A DNA stretch of 64,000 nucleotides, taken from positions 4,199,001 to 4,263,000 of the forward strand of contig NZ_OY771475.1 of assembly GCF_963674635.1 (NCBI RefSeq). Reading direction: 5' to 3'. Below the pieces are notes generated by a model that made no database searches, was not told the origin of the DNA, and saw only the letters and a list, made by a program, of their open reading frames with translations. The translations under genes were made by a program, and so were the position numbers. Within the stretch, counting starts at the first letter, position 1, and every line of letters begins with the position of its first letter. Shown here piece after piece: positions 1-8,470 of the stretch. The DNA comes from Breoghania sp. (GTDB lineage: Bacteria > Pseudomonadota > Alphaproteobacteria > Rhizobiales > Stappiaceae).

Positions 1-120
1 GCGAGCGAGGCGCTGCCCTTCGACTACGATCCGGCAAAGGCGGAGAAGCTGCGCAAGACGCTCGCCGACATGTTGGGCCGGATCGAGGCTTACGCGCTCA
101 GCGTTTCGACCAGGGCCTGA
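1..120 (+). CDS. C-terminal fragment of an unidentified protein, possibly HutG
   Basis: Frame 1 is open from the window edge to a TGA at 118-120 and gives 39 residues ending ALSVSTRA. The stretch FDYDPAKAEKLRKTL is charged and helical. It lies 102 bases upstream of hutF on the same strand, and C-terminal tails of N-formylglutamate deformylases (HutG) look broadly like this, so a histidine-degradation gene is plausible. The fragment is too short to decide; another hut gene or an unrelated gene is equally possible. Confidence 0.45.
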   Translation, partial: ASEALPFDYDPAKAEKLRKTLADMLGRIEAYALSVSTRA

Positions 121-222
121 TTGCGGCCCGCGTAGCTCGCGATTTGTGAAGGCAAGCCGGCCCGACTGCACGCAGCGGCGGTTCCGGGCCTTCCGGCGAA
201 AGACAACGAGAACAAACAGATC

Positions 223-1587
223 ATGTCTGCAACGACTATTCACGCGCGAAACGCGCTTCTGCCCGGTGGCTGGGCGCAGGACGTGCGGTTCGTCCTTGAG
301 GGCGAGACGATCGCCGCCATCACTCCCGGCGTGAAGCCGGAGGCAGAAGACCATCGCGTCGACCATCTTCTGCCCGGCATGGGCAATCATCACAGCCATG
401 CCTTCCAGCGCGCCATGGCGGGCCTTGCGGAGACCCGCGGCTCCGGCACCGACACTTTCTGGACATGGCGGGACGTGATGTATCGCTTCGCGCTGTCCAT
501 GGATCCGGACCAGATGGAGGCGGTTGCCACCCATCTCTACATGGAGATGATGGAGGCGGGTTTCTGTCATGTGGGCGAGTTCCATTATCTCCACCATGAC
601 CGCGACGGCAGCCCTTATGCCAATATCGGCGAGCTTTGCGACCGTATCGCAGCCGCTGCGGGCGCCACTGGCATGGACGTGACGCTGCTTCCCTCCTTCT
701 ATGCCCATTCCACCTTCGCTGGCGCGGCTCCCGTCGAAGGACAGCGCCGCTTCATCAACGATGTGGACGGCTTTGCGCGCATCGTGGAGCGATGCCGGGA
801 GCTTGCGCGCACAATGCCGGGCGTCTCGGTGGGCGTTGCCCCGCACAGCCTGCGCGCCGTTACCCCCGACGAGTTGTCGGCGGTGGTGGACATGGCTGGC
901 GATGCCCCGATCCATATTCACGTGGCGGAGCAGGTGAAGGAGGTCGAGGATTGCCTTCAATGGTCCGGCAAGCGGCCCGTTCAATGGCTTCTTGACAATG
1001 CGCCGGTCAATGACCGCTGGTGCCTGATCCACGCCACGCATCTGACGCCGGAAGAGCTCGACGCCATCGTGCTCTCCAAGGCCACCGTCGGGCTTTGCCC
1101 GGTGACGGAGGGCAATCTCGGCGACGGCATTTCACGCTGCAAGGGGCTGTTCGAGCAGGGGGGCGCCTTCGGCATCGGCACCGATTCCAATGTCTTGATC
1201 GATGTCGGACAGGAGCTTCGCCAGCTTGAGTATTCGCAGCGTCTGGCGCATGGCAATCGCGCGGTGCTGGCCGGGCAGGGTGCGTCCACCGGGCGCGAGC
1301 TCTTCGAGGCGGCGCGTGCAGGCGGCGGGGCCGCATTGGGCCGCTCAACCGACCTGGTTGCGGGCGGGCTTGCGAGCTTTATCGTCTTCAAGAATGAAGA
1401 TGCTCCCTGGCTCACGCAGGACCGGCTCATCGATGGCTGGATCTTTGGCGGAGCGTTCCGTCCCGATGCGGTGTGGGCGCGCGGGCGTCAGGTGGTGGAA
1501 GACGGACGTCATGTGGCGCGTCCGGATATCGCCGCCCGGTTCCGCACCACCATGCAGGACCTGATGAATGAGACGGGCCTTGCCTGA
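223..1587 (+). CDS. hutF: Formimidoylglutamate deiminase HutF
   Basis: This 454-residue amidohydrolase-superfamily enzyme fits HutF, which converts N-formimidoyl-L-glutamate to N-formyl-L-glutamate and ammonia in the five-step histidine degradation pathway. A start-of-barrel metal motif GNHHSHAFQR sits at residues 54-63 (HxH at 57/59), a further metal-ligand strand IHIHVAEQ near residue 230, and the active-site GIGTDSNV near residue 317. Length matches the family. In this pathway the product is then hydrolysed by HutG to glutamate and formate. It follows the fragment at 1-120 on the same strand and is convergent with pflA. The start ATG at 223 gives the expected MSATTIHARNALLP N-terminus; an earlier overlapping frame from 146 is not coding. 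Confidence 0.93.
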   Translation: MSATTIHARNALLPGGWAQDVRFVLEGETIAAITPGVKPEAEDHRVDHLLPGMGNHHSHAFQRAMAGLAETRGSGTDTFWTWRDVMYRFALSMDPDQMEAVATHLYMEMMEAGFCHVGEFHYLHHDRDGSPYANIGELCDRIAAAAGATGMDVTLLPSFYAHSTFAGAAPVEGQRRFINDVDGFARIVERCRELARTMPGVSVGVAPHSLRAVTPDELSAVVDMAGDAPIHIHVAEQVKEVEDCLQWSGKRPVQWLLDNAPVNDRWCLIHATHLTPEELDAIVLSKATVGLCPVTEGNLGDGISRCKGLFEQGGAFGIGTDSNVLIDVGQELRQLEYSQRLAHGNRAVLAGQGASTGRELFEAARAGGGAALGRSTDLVAGGLASFIVFKNEDAPWLTQDRLIDGWIFGGAFRPDAVWARGRQVVEDGRHVARPDIAARFRTTMQDLMNETGLA

Positions 1588-1594
1588 TCCTGTG

Positions 1595-1617
1595 GGGGGC
1601 GGGGATTTCGCCCCCTT
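1595..1617 (+). terminator. Probable terminator of hutF
   Basis: The stem GGGGGCG/CGCCCCC (1595-1601 with 1609-1615) has a 7-base loop and starts 8 bases after the hutF stop codon. The T-tract is very short, so termination may be weak. Confidence 0.5.
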
Positions 1618-1654
1618 CCATTGGATGGCGCGAGCACGGTCGGGAAAAGGGGAT

Positions 1655-1673
1655 CTCACCAACGATTGGTGAG
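1655..1673 (-). terminator. Probable terminator of the pfl operon
   Basis: A perfect 8-base stem CTCACCAA/TTGGTGAG with a 3-base loop lies 24 bases past the pflA stop. On the minus strand it is followed by a short T-run (CCCCTTTTCC). Confidence 0.6.
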
Positions 1674-1696
1674 GCGTGGCGCGTGTGTCTTTGGCC

Positions 1697-2479
1697 TCAC
1701 GCGACCTTGAGGCCGCGGGAGCGAAAGATCTCGCGGGCGGCTTCGGCCTCGTCTTGCGTGGGCGCCTTTGTGTCGGCAAGCTGATAAGTCATGTTCAACT
1801 CTGCCCATTTGGACGCGCCCATCTGGTGGAAGGGCAGCACCTCGACACGCTCCACGCTCGGGCCGAGAGCGGCCACGTAATCGGCGAGTTTCGCCACGTC
1901 GTCCGGGGCATCGGTCCAGCCGGGAACCAGCACGTAGCGGATCCAGCTTGGCTTGTTCATCTGCGCGAGCCGTTCGGCGAAATCGAGCGTCGGCTGAAGC
2001 TGCTGCGCGGTCAGGGCGTGGTATTTATCCGGGTCGATATGCTTGATGTCGAGCAGCACGATATCGACCGGGTCGAACCATTTGTCCGGCAGGCGGGCGC
2101 TCAGGAAGCCTTGCGTGTCCAGCGCGATGTGAAGGCCGAGATCGGCCTTGATCCGCTCCATCACGTGGCCGACGAACGGAGCCTGCATGAGCGGCTCGCC
2201 GCCGGTGAAGGTCACGCCACCGGCGAATTTCAGAAATTTCGCATAAGGCTTCACCTCGGCCAGCATCGCGTCGACATCGACGCGGCGGCCGTTATGCAGC
2301 TTCCAGGTATCGGGGTTGTGGCAATAGAGGCAGCGAAACAGGCAGCCCGCCATGAAGAAGACGAAGCGCATGCCCGGCCCATCCACCGCGCCGCCGCTTT
2401 CAACCGAATGCAGGAAGCCGAAATCCGGCTCGTTGTGACAACCGGGTATGGGGGCGATGTGGTCGAACGTGGCCGTCAT
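1697..2479 (-). CDS. pflA: Pyruvate formate-lyase activating enzyme
   Basis: A 260-residue radical-SAM protein. The cluster-binding CxxxCxxC is seen as C46, C50 and C53 (CLFRCLYC), followed by HNPDTW, and a TFTGGEPL motif follows near residue 90. The enzyme uses S-adenosylmethionine and a [4Fe-4S] cluster to put the glycyl radical on PflB in the cytoplasm. The gene lies 179 bases downstream of pflB on the same strand, the usual order. Length matches E. coli PflA (about 246) with a slightly longer N-terminus. Both genes are presumably expressed when oxygen is low, since the radical enzyme is destroyed by oxygen. Confidence 0.95.
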   Translation of the reverse strand: MTATFDHIAPIPGCHNEPDFGFLHSVESGGAVDGPGMRFVFFMAGCLFRCLYCHNPDTWKLHNGRRVDVDAMLAEVKPYAKFLKFAGGVTFTGGEPLMQAPFVGHVMERIKADLGLHIALDTQGFLSARLPDKWFDPVDIVLLDIKHIDPDKYHALTAQQLQPTLDFAERLAQMNKPSWIRYVLVPGWTDAPDDVAKLADYVAALGPSVERVEVLPFHQMGASKWAELNMTYQLADTKAPTQDEAEAAREIFRSRGLKVA

Positions 2480-2658
2480 GCTGTCTCTTTCGAAGTGTCT
2501 GCCGGCCCCGCGCGTATGAGGTTGCAGGCCGAGGACAGCGAACCGTCCGCAGTCGGGGTGCGGATGGTTCGCATCTGGATCCCGTCGACACGTGCAAGGA
2601 CGCCCGTGCGGCGGGCCGGAAACTCCGGCCCGTTCAAGTCCTGCGCACGCGCAAGGCG

Positions 2659-4920
2659 CTACATGGATGCGTGGAATGTGCGGTTTATGACGTCGAGCTG
2701 CTGTTCGCGGGTGAGCTTGATGAAGTTCACCGCATAGCCGGAGACACGGATGGTGAGCTGGGGATAGTTTTCCGGGTGCTCCATGGCGTCGAGCAGCGTC
2801 TCGCGCTTCAACAGGTTGACGTTGACGTGGAAGCCATTGGCGGCGGCGAAGCCGTCGAGGCAGTTGGACAGGTTCTCGATCCGCTCTTCCTCGGTGTTGC
2901 CCATGGAACCGGGCGTGGCCGAGGCCGTCCAGCTGATGCCGTCGAGCGCGGCTTCGTAGGGTAGCTTGGCGATCGATGCGCCCGCGGCCACAAAGCCCTT
3001 CTTGTCGCGTCCGTTCATCGGGTTCGCGCCCGGTGCGAAGGGCTCGCCCGCGCGCCGTCCGTCCGGCGTGTTGCCGGTCTTCTTGCCATAGACCACGTTC
3101 GACGTGATCGTCAGGATCGACTGTGTCGGCATGGCGTCGCGATAGAAGGAGGGCTGGGCCTTGATCTTGTCCATGAAGGTCTCGGTCAGCCAGACGGCGA
3201 TGTCGTCGACGCGGTCGTCATTGTTGCCGAAGGCCGGGTAGTCGCCCTCGATCCTGTAATCCACCGCCAGGCCGTTTTCGTCGCGAATGACATGCACCTT
3301 GGCGTATTTGATCGCCGAGAGGCTGTCGGCGGCAATCGAAAGCCCGGCAATGCCGCAAGCCATGGTGCGCAGCACATCACGGTCATGCAGCGCCATCTCG
3401 ATCCGCTCATAGGCGTATTTGTCGTGCATGTAGTGGATGATGTTGAGCGCCTTGACGTAGGTCTTGGCCAGCCAGTCCATGGTCTTGTCGAACTTGGCCA
3501 TCACCTCGTCATAGTCCAGCACGTCGGCGGTGATGGGCTCGAACCCCGGTGCGACGAGCTTTTGCGACTTCTCGTCGACGCCGCCATTGATGGCATAGAG
3601 CAGCGCCTTGGCCAGATTGGCGCGCGCGCCGAAGAACTGCATCTGCTTGCCGATGCGCATGGCCGAGACGCAGCAGGCGATGCCATAGTCGTCGCCCCAG
3701 TGCGGGCGCATCAGGTCATCGTTTTCATACTGGATGGCGGAGGTGTCGGCAGAGACCTTGGCGCAGAAATTCTTGAAGCCCTTGGGGAGCCTCGTGCTCC
3801 ACAGAACCGTCAGGTTCGGTTCGGGGGCGGGGCCGAGATTGTAGAGGGTGTTGAGGAAGCGGAAGCTCGATTTGGAGACGAGTGTGCGGCCATCCTCGCC
3901 CATGCCGCCAAGCACTTCCGTCACCCAGGTCGGATCGCCGGAGAAGAGGGCGTCATAGTCGGGCGTGCGCAGGAAGCGGACAATGCGCAGCTTGATGACC
4001 ATGTCGTCGATCATTTCCTGCGCGGCTTCTTCGGTGAGGAACCCGGCCTCAAGATCGCGCTGGATGTAGATGTCGAGGAAGGTGGAGATGCGGCCGAGCG
4101 ACATGGCCGCGCCGTTCTGCTCCTTCACCGCGCCCAGATAGCCGAAATAGGTCCACTGGATGGCCTCAAGGGCATTGGCGGCCGGGCGCGAGATATCGCA
4201 GCCGTATTTCGCCGCCATTTCGCGCAGCTCGTCGAGCGCACGGAACTGCTCCGACATTTCCTCGCGCAGACGCATCGTCTTCTCGTCGAAAACGGTGTCG
4301 TCGAGGGCGTGGAAGTCGGCCTGTTTCTGGGCGCGCAGGAAATCGGTGCCGTAAAGCGCCACGCGGCGATAGTCGCCGATGATGCGGCCGCGGCCATAGG
4401 CATCCGGCAGGCCGGTGATGACCCCGTATTTGCGCGCCGCAAGGATTTCCGGGCTGTAGACGTCGAAGACACCCTGGTTGTGGCTCTTGCGGTACTTGCT
4501 CCAGATTTCCTTCACTTCCGGGGCAAGCTCGTAGCCATAGGCGGCCAGGCCGCCTTCCACCATGCGCAGGCCGCCATTCGGCATGATCGAGCGTTTGAGC
4601 GGGGCATCGGTCTGCAGGCCGACAATCACCTCGTTGTCCCGATCGATATAGCCCGCATCATGGGCGGTGATCGTGGAGGGACGGTCGGTGGAAACGTCGA
4701 GAACGCCCTTCTCGCGCTCTTCCTTCAGCAATTCGCCGAGCTTCGCCCAGATCGCCCTGGTGCGTTCGGTCGCCGGGCTCAGAAAGGCGTCATCGCCTTC
4801 ATAAGGCGTGTAGTTTTCCTGGATGAAGCCACGGACGTCGATTGCCTGACGCCAATGTCCGTCGCTGAACCCTGCCCACGGATCGGCATAAAGGCTGGAG
4901 GGATCTGCATAAACGTTCAT
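2659..4920 (-). CDS. pflB: Formate C-acetyltransferase (pyruvate formate-lyase)
   Basis: A 753-residue protein, close to the 760 of E. coli PflB. It converts pyruvate and CoA to acetyl-CoA and formate. The catalytic pair of cysteines is present as C416-C417 in GIACCVS, and the C-terminal glycyl-radical motif RVSGYAVNF places the radical glycine at G728. The N-terminus (WAGFSDGHWRQAIDVRGFI) is typical. The gene is first in an operon with pflA. Upstream is a 620-base region with an FNR-like site at 5291-5304. Formate made here could feed PurT (19358-20518), although no formate channel or dehydrogenase lies in the window. PFL is not universal in alphaproteobacteria, so it marks a facultatively anaerobic lifestyle. 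Confidence 0.97.
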   Translation of the reverse strand: MNVYADPSSLYADPWAGFSDGHWRQAIDVRGFIQENYTPYEGDDAFLSPATERTRAIWAKLGELLKEEREKGVLDVSTDRPSTITAHDAGYIDRDNEVIVGLQTDAPLKRSIMPNGGLRMVEGGLAAYGYELAPEVKEIWSKYRKSHNQGVFDVYSPEILAARKYGVITGLPDAYGRGRIIGDYRRVALYGTDFLRAQKQADFHALDDTVFDEKTMRLREEMSEQFRALDELREMAAKYGCDISRPAANALEAIQWTYFGYLGAVKEQNGAAMSLGRISTFLDIYIQRDLEAGFLTEEAAQEMIDDMVIKLRIVRFLRTPDYDALFSGDPTWVTEVLGGMGEDGRTLVSKSSFRFLNTLYNLGPAPEPNLTVLWSTRLPKGFKNFCAKVSADTSAIQYENDDLMRPHWGDDYGIACCVSAMRIGKQMQFFGARANLAKALLYAINGGVDEKSQKLVAPGFEPITADVLDYDEVMAKFDKTMDWLAKTYVKALNIIHYMHDKYAYERIEMALHDRDVLRTMACGIAGLSIAADSLSAIKYAKVHVIRDENGLAVDYRIEGDYPAFGNNDDRVDDIAVWLTETFMDKIKAQPSFYRDAMPTQSILTITSNVVYGKKTGNTPDGRRAGEPFAPGANPMNGRDKKGFVAAGASIAKLPYEAALDGISWTASATPGSMGNTEEERIENLSNCLDGFAAANGFHVNVNLLKRETLLDAMEHPENYPQLTIRVSGYAVNFIKLTREQQLDVINRTFHASM

Positions 4921-5001
4921 GGCTTTATCCTCGTATCTCGGGGGATCGGCGATTCGTCTGAGGCTGTAGCGGGCTTTTCAGCTGACATCCGGACGTTGTG
5001 C

Positions 5002-5016
5002 GTAATGGGACATTAC
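5002..5016. promoter_or_regulatory. Inverted repeat upstream of pflB
   Basis: GTAATG-GGA-CATTAC is a perfect 6-base inverted repeat with a 3-base spacer, 82-96 bases before the pflB start. It may be an operator or a small mRNA hairpin; the binding factor is unknown. Confidence 0.4.
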
Positions 5017-5290
5017 ACGACAGGGCTGAATAATCGAATTCCATCGTTTCGCGGCTGGCGTGGCGCTGGCTTGCGTCAATGAAATTCCTCAATCCGCTTC
5101 GTCCCTTGTCGTTGTCAATCTGTCCTGTGGCACACGCATCTGGTGTGGCAGCGTCTTGGTGAGAAGCGGGAGACCGGGAGGCCTTTTGACATTCGAACGG
5201 AACCCGTCAGTTGCGTCTCGCCCCGGAATGGGGCTTGTGGCTGCCGACCGGCTGTTGCCCCTCATATAGCGCATTCACTCTTGTTCAGTT

Positions 5291-5304
5291 TGGATCTGGA
5301 TCAA
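5291..5304. promoter_or_regulatory. FNR/Anr-like box upstream of pflB
   Basis: TGGAT-CTGG-ATCAA matches the FNR-family consensus TTGAT-N4-ATCAA at 9 of 10 positions. It lies 371 bases before the pflB start and faces only this minus-strand operon, since the gene on the other side (5541-6776) points away. Anaerobic activation of pfl by FNR is known in other bacteria; here it is inferred from the match. Confidence 0.6.
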
Positions 5305-5476
5305 ATCTGGTATCTGCCCACGACAATTGAATGCGACATTCCGTTTCAGGATTAACACTGAGTTGCAGCTTCACATCGAATGTTGCGGGAAAGAAGGCTC
5401 AATCGGTAGTTGCGAAACCTGCAACGAAAGTATGAGAGCGTGTCCAGATCATTCGGCGCACGCATGGGCTGAATGC

Positions 5477-5511
5477 AAAAAAGGAGCGCTCCTTTCGCGG
5501 AACGCTCCTTT
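5477..5511 (-). terminator. Terminator of the glycerophosphodiesterase gene
   Basis: The stem AAAGGAGCG/CGCTCCTTT is followed on the minus strand by six T (A-run at 5477-5482 on plus). It starts about 30 bases past the stop codon at 5541. Confidence 0.75.
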
Positions 5512-5540
5512 CCGGCAGCAATCAACCTGCTCTTTGGGGA

Positions 5541-6776
5541 TCAGTCGAGGCCCATGCAGGAGGCGTAGTAGCTGACGGTGGCGGGCCAGTCGGAGAAGAT
5601 CCCGACGACGCCAACGTCCTGAGCCAGCGTGTCGACCAGCTCGTACATCTGACCATCGGTGTGAATGATGTCGTTGAGCGGCTGGTAATACCAGCCGCCG
5701 CCACCCTTGGCGGCCAGCGGGCCGGAGCGTTCCAGCGACCAGGTGATCAGCTTCAGGCCGGCGGCCTTGGCGGCCTTGGCGTATTCACTGGCGACGATGC
5801 GGCCATCCTTGGCGGTGACCAGCATGTTCATGGACGGGGCGAGGTAGTTCACGCCCTGCTCCTGCAGGCTGGCGAAATCTTCCTTCCAGGTGGTGGGGTC
5901 CTGTTCGTCAAAGCCGTCGTGCAGTTCGACGAGATAGACGGCGTTCGCACCGTATTCCGGCTCCGCCTTCAGCCAATAGAGGACGTCGGCCAGGTTGAAG
6001 GACTGGGCGAAGACGTCGGATGCCGGGATGCCGGCGGCCTTGTATTCGTCGATCAGCTTCTGGGCGTAGTCTTCCTGGGTGAAGCCGTCGAAGGGCATCT
6101 CCACGGACGGGCTCTTCAGCTCCGGGGTGAACTTCGCGCCGAGGCTCTTGAAGAGCTTGATGGATTCCGCGTGGCTCATCAGCGTGGTGGGCTCAACGCC
6201 ATAAAGATCGGTGCGCCAGTTGGCGGTGGCGTTCATGTAGCCCTCCACCGTGGTCGCGCCCGCGTTCTTGGCGTCCATCTTCGGGGTCAGGGTCCTGAAC
6301 TGGGCAAGCGTCAGTTCCGATGTCCGGCACTCGGCTTCCGCCTTCTCGTCGCCATTGGCGGCCTTGAAGGGGGTGACGCAGGTTTCCGCCAGAGGGGTGG
6401 CGAGAATGTTGGTGGTGGTGTGCAGGTCGTTCTGGGCGTGACGGCAGACAAGTTCCTTGTCCTTGGTAAAGGTCACGTCGCATTCCAGAATGCCCGCGCC
6501 CTGACGCGCGGCGGCCACATTGGCTTCCACGGTGTGCTCGGGAAACTGCATCTGCGCGCCGCGGTGGCCGATGGAAAAGGCGGTGCGGCGAACGGGCTGG
6601 CCCGCGCAGGCGGCAAGCTTGTCCTTGAGCGGGCCATCTTCCATGCGGTCGATCAGATAGAGCGGACGCACACCGACCTCAATGACGTCGTTCATTCCGG
6701 CCGACGCGCCGGTTGTGGAAAAGCCGGTTGTCAGCAATGCGCAGGGCAGAGCCAGTGCAAAGGCGAAAGTCCTCAT
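5541..6776 (-). CDS. Periplasmic glycerophosphodiester phosphodiesterase
   Basis: A 411-residue GDPD-family enzyme that hydrolyses glycerophosphodiesters to glycerol 3-phosphate and an alcohol. The N-terminus MRTFAFALALPCALL and an AXA-like site near residue 26 form a signal peptide, so it acts in the periplasm. Active-site features are H71-R72 in GHRGA, E80 in PEHT, E98 and D100 in ECDV, and H113 in CRHAQ. A large insert between the first strands and the rest resembles GlpQ-like long forms. I chose the ATG at 6776 because GGGGG lies about 10 bases before it and a signal peptide follows; the frame is open upstream to 6854 without such features. No glp transport genes are adjacent. It is a single-gene unit with its own terminator. 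Confidence 0.88.
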   Translation of the reverse strand: MRTFAFALALPCALLTTGFSTTGASAGMNDVIEVGVRPLYLIDRMEDGPLKDKLAACAGQPVRRTAFSIGHRGAQMQFPEHTVEANVAAARQGAGILECDVTFTKDKELVCRHAQNDLHTTTNILATPLAETCVTPFKAANGDEKAEAECRTSELTLAQFRTLTPKMDAKNAGATTVEGYMNATANWRTDLYGVEPTTLMSHAESIKLFKSLGAKFTPELKSPSVEMPFDGFTQEDYAQKLIDEYKAAGIPASDVFAQSFNLADVLYWLKAEPEYGANAVYLVELHDGFDEQDPTTWKEDFASLQEQGVNYLAPSMNMLVTAKDGRIVASEYAKAAKAAGLKLITWSLERSGPLAAKGGGGWYYQPLNDIIHTDGQMYELVDTLAQDVGVVGIFSDWPATVSYYASCMGLD

Positions 6777-6916
6777 TCTCAAAACCCCCAAGTCGGTCTC
6801 GTTGCGATGGCGCTCTCGTAACCTGTCCAGTTGACAGTATGGTGATGGTCTCATGACGATTGTGAGACGTGGAGGCGCGGGTTTTGCGCAAGGCCCGCAC
6901 AGCGGTTGCGGGAAAC

Positions 6917-6951
6917 AAAAAAGCTCCCTGCCCGGGCGGGCAGGGAGCTTT
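6917..6951 (-). terminator. Strong terminator of the metNIQ operon
   Basis: A 14-base stem AAAGCTCCCTGCCC/GGGCAGGGAGCTTT with a 4-base loop ends in a six-base T-run on the minus strand, 43 bases past the metQ stop. Confidence 0.9.
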
Positions 6952-6993
6952 CACAAATGCAGGATCGTGCGGGAAATCGGCTTCCCCGAACGC

Positions 6994-7776
6994 TTACCAG
7001 GCCGCGATGACCGCGCCCTTGAACTCGTCTTCGATAAAGGCCTTCACTTCGTCGCTGTGATAGCATTCGATGAAGGTCTTCACCCAGTCCTTGTCCTTGT
7101 TGTCGGAGCGAACGGCGATGACGTTGATGTAGGGGGCCTTCTCGCCTTCGCGGAAGATGGAATCGTCGATCGGGCTCAGACCGGCATCCAGCGCGTAGTT
7201 GGTGTTGATCACCGACACGTCCACGTCATCGAGGGAGCGCGGAAGCTGGGCGGCATCAAGCTCGATCAGCTGGTAGCCATGCGGGTTCTCGATCACGTCG
7301 GCGACGCTCGCCTTGATGCCGACGCCTTCGGTCAGCTTGATCAGGCCCTGGTCTTCAAGCAGCAGAAGCGCGCGGGCGCCATTGCTGGGGTCGTTCGGCA
7401 GCGCGATGGAGGCACCGTCGGCGATCTCCTCAACGGAGCCAACCTTCTTGGAGTAGCCGCCCATGGGGAAGTTGACCGACTGGGCGACGCTTACCAGATC
7501 GAAGCCGCGGTCGGCGACCTGGTTGTCCAGATAGGGCTTGTGCTGGAAGGAATTGATGTCGAGATCGCCATCCGACAAGGCCTGGTTCGGCATGACGTAG
7601 TCGGAGAACTCGATGATTTCCAGGTCGAGGCCCTTGTTGGCAGCGACTTCCTTCACCTTGTCCATGATCTGGGCGTGGGGGCCGGGGGTCACGCCGACTT
7701 TCAGCGTCTCGGCCTGAACGGAGCCCGCGCCAAACAGGGCGACGGCGATGGAGGCTGCTGCGATCAGTTTCTTCAT
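6994..7776 (-). CDS. metQ: Methionine ABC transporter substrate-binding protein MetQ
   Basis: A 260-residue NlpA/MetQ-family binding protein that captures methionine in the periplasm for MetNI. The signal peptide MKKLIAAASIAVALFGAG ends at SVQA with no lipobox cysteine, so it looks soluble rather than lipid-anchored like E. coli MetQ. The mature start ETLKVGVTPGPHAQIM and the later VMPNQALSDGDLDINSFQH are family signatures. The start at 7776 has AAGGAAG just upstream. The frame is open back to 7944, but that part overlaps metI antiparallel-free coding and lacks signal features. It is the last gene of the operon metN-metI-metQ. Confidence 0.94.
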   Translation of the reverse strand: MKKLIAAASIAVALFGAGSVQAETLKVGVTPGPHAQIMDKVKEVAANKGLDLEIIEFSDYVMPNQALSDGDLDINSFQHKPYLDNQVADRGFDLVSVAQSVNFPMGGYSKKVGSVEEIADGASIALPNDPSNGARALLLLEDQGLIKLTEGVGIKASVADVIENPHGYQLIELDAAQLPRSLDDVDVSVINTNYALDAGLSPIDDSIFREGEKAPYINVIAVRSDNKDKDWVKTFIECYHSDEVKAFIEDEFKGAVIAAW

Positions 7777-7801
7777 GTGTGTCTTCCTTGATTGATGAGG
7801 C

Positions 7802-8470
7802 TCAGGAATTGCGGTTGCGCTTGTCGAAACGGCGCGACAGGGCATCGCCCACGCTTTGCACCGCCTGCACAAGCACGATGAGAACGACGACCACCGCCAG
7901 CATGACTTCGGGCATGAAGCGCTGATAGCCGTAACGGATGCCAAGGTCGCCCAGTCCGCCGCCGCCGACCGCGCCGACCATGGCGGAATAGCCGATCAGG
8001 CTGACGATGGTGAGCGTGATGCCCAGCGTGATAGAGGGCAGCGCCTCCGCCAGAAGCACCTTGCGCACGATCTGGAGCGGCGTTGCGCCCATGGCGCGAG
8101 CGGCTTCAACCAGGCCCTTGTCCACTTCGCGGATCGCGCCCTCGATGAGACGCGCGACGAAGGGAATGGTTGCAATTGTCAGCGGCACGATGGCCGCCTT
8201 GGTGCCGATGGAGGTGCCTGCGATCATCCGGGTGAAGGGAATGATCGCGACCACCAGGATGATGAAGGGGGTGGAGCGGGTCGCGTTGACGAGCAGGCCG
8301 ACAATGCGGTTCCAGGTGGGCGCGGGGAAGAGTTCGCCCTTGCCGCTGGTCGCCAGGAAGACGCCGATGGGCAGGCCGATGGCCGTGCCGATGATGCCGG
8401 AGACGACGACCATGTAGATGGTCTGCCACAGGCCCTTGGCGAGCAGGTTCAAAAGCATCTCAGGCGCCAT
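7802..8470 (-). CDS. metI: Methionine ABC transporter permease MetI
   Basis: A 222-residue inner-membrane permease with about five hydrophobic segments (for example residues 15-38 and 55-80). The cytoplasmic EAA loop that contacts MetN is seen as EAARAMGATPLQIVRKV. The length is typical of MetI (217 in E. coli). Its start overlaps the end of metN by 11 bases, suggesting translational coupling, and metQ follows after 25 bases. Confidence 0.95.
   Translation of the reverse strand: MAPEMLLNLLAKGLWQTIYMVVVSGIIGTAIGLPIGVFLATSGKGELFPAPTWNRIVGLLVNATRSTPFIILVVAIIPFTRMIAGTSIGTKAAIVPLTIATIPFVARLIEGAIREVDKGLVEAARAMGATPLQIVRKVLLAEALPSITLGITLTIVSLIGYSAMVGAVGGGGLGDLGIRYGYQRFMPEVMLAVVVVLIVLVQAVQSVGDALSRRFDKRNRNS

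Larger units (their letters stand above)
4921..5476 (-). other. Long upstream region of pflB, no gene
   Basis: No credible coding frame is present: the open frames have neither a good ribosome site nor a recognisable product. The region holds a 15-base inverted repeat at 5002-5016 and an FNR-like box at 5291-5304. If the FNR-like box is the promoter element, the pflB mRNA would carry a leader of over 300 bases. Confidence 0.6.

Noticed and set aside
3292..5082. Long plus-strand open frame (596 codons) opposite pflB
   Set aside because: It is antisense to a gene with clear catalytic motifs. High GC keeps such frames open; the translation has no domain.
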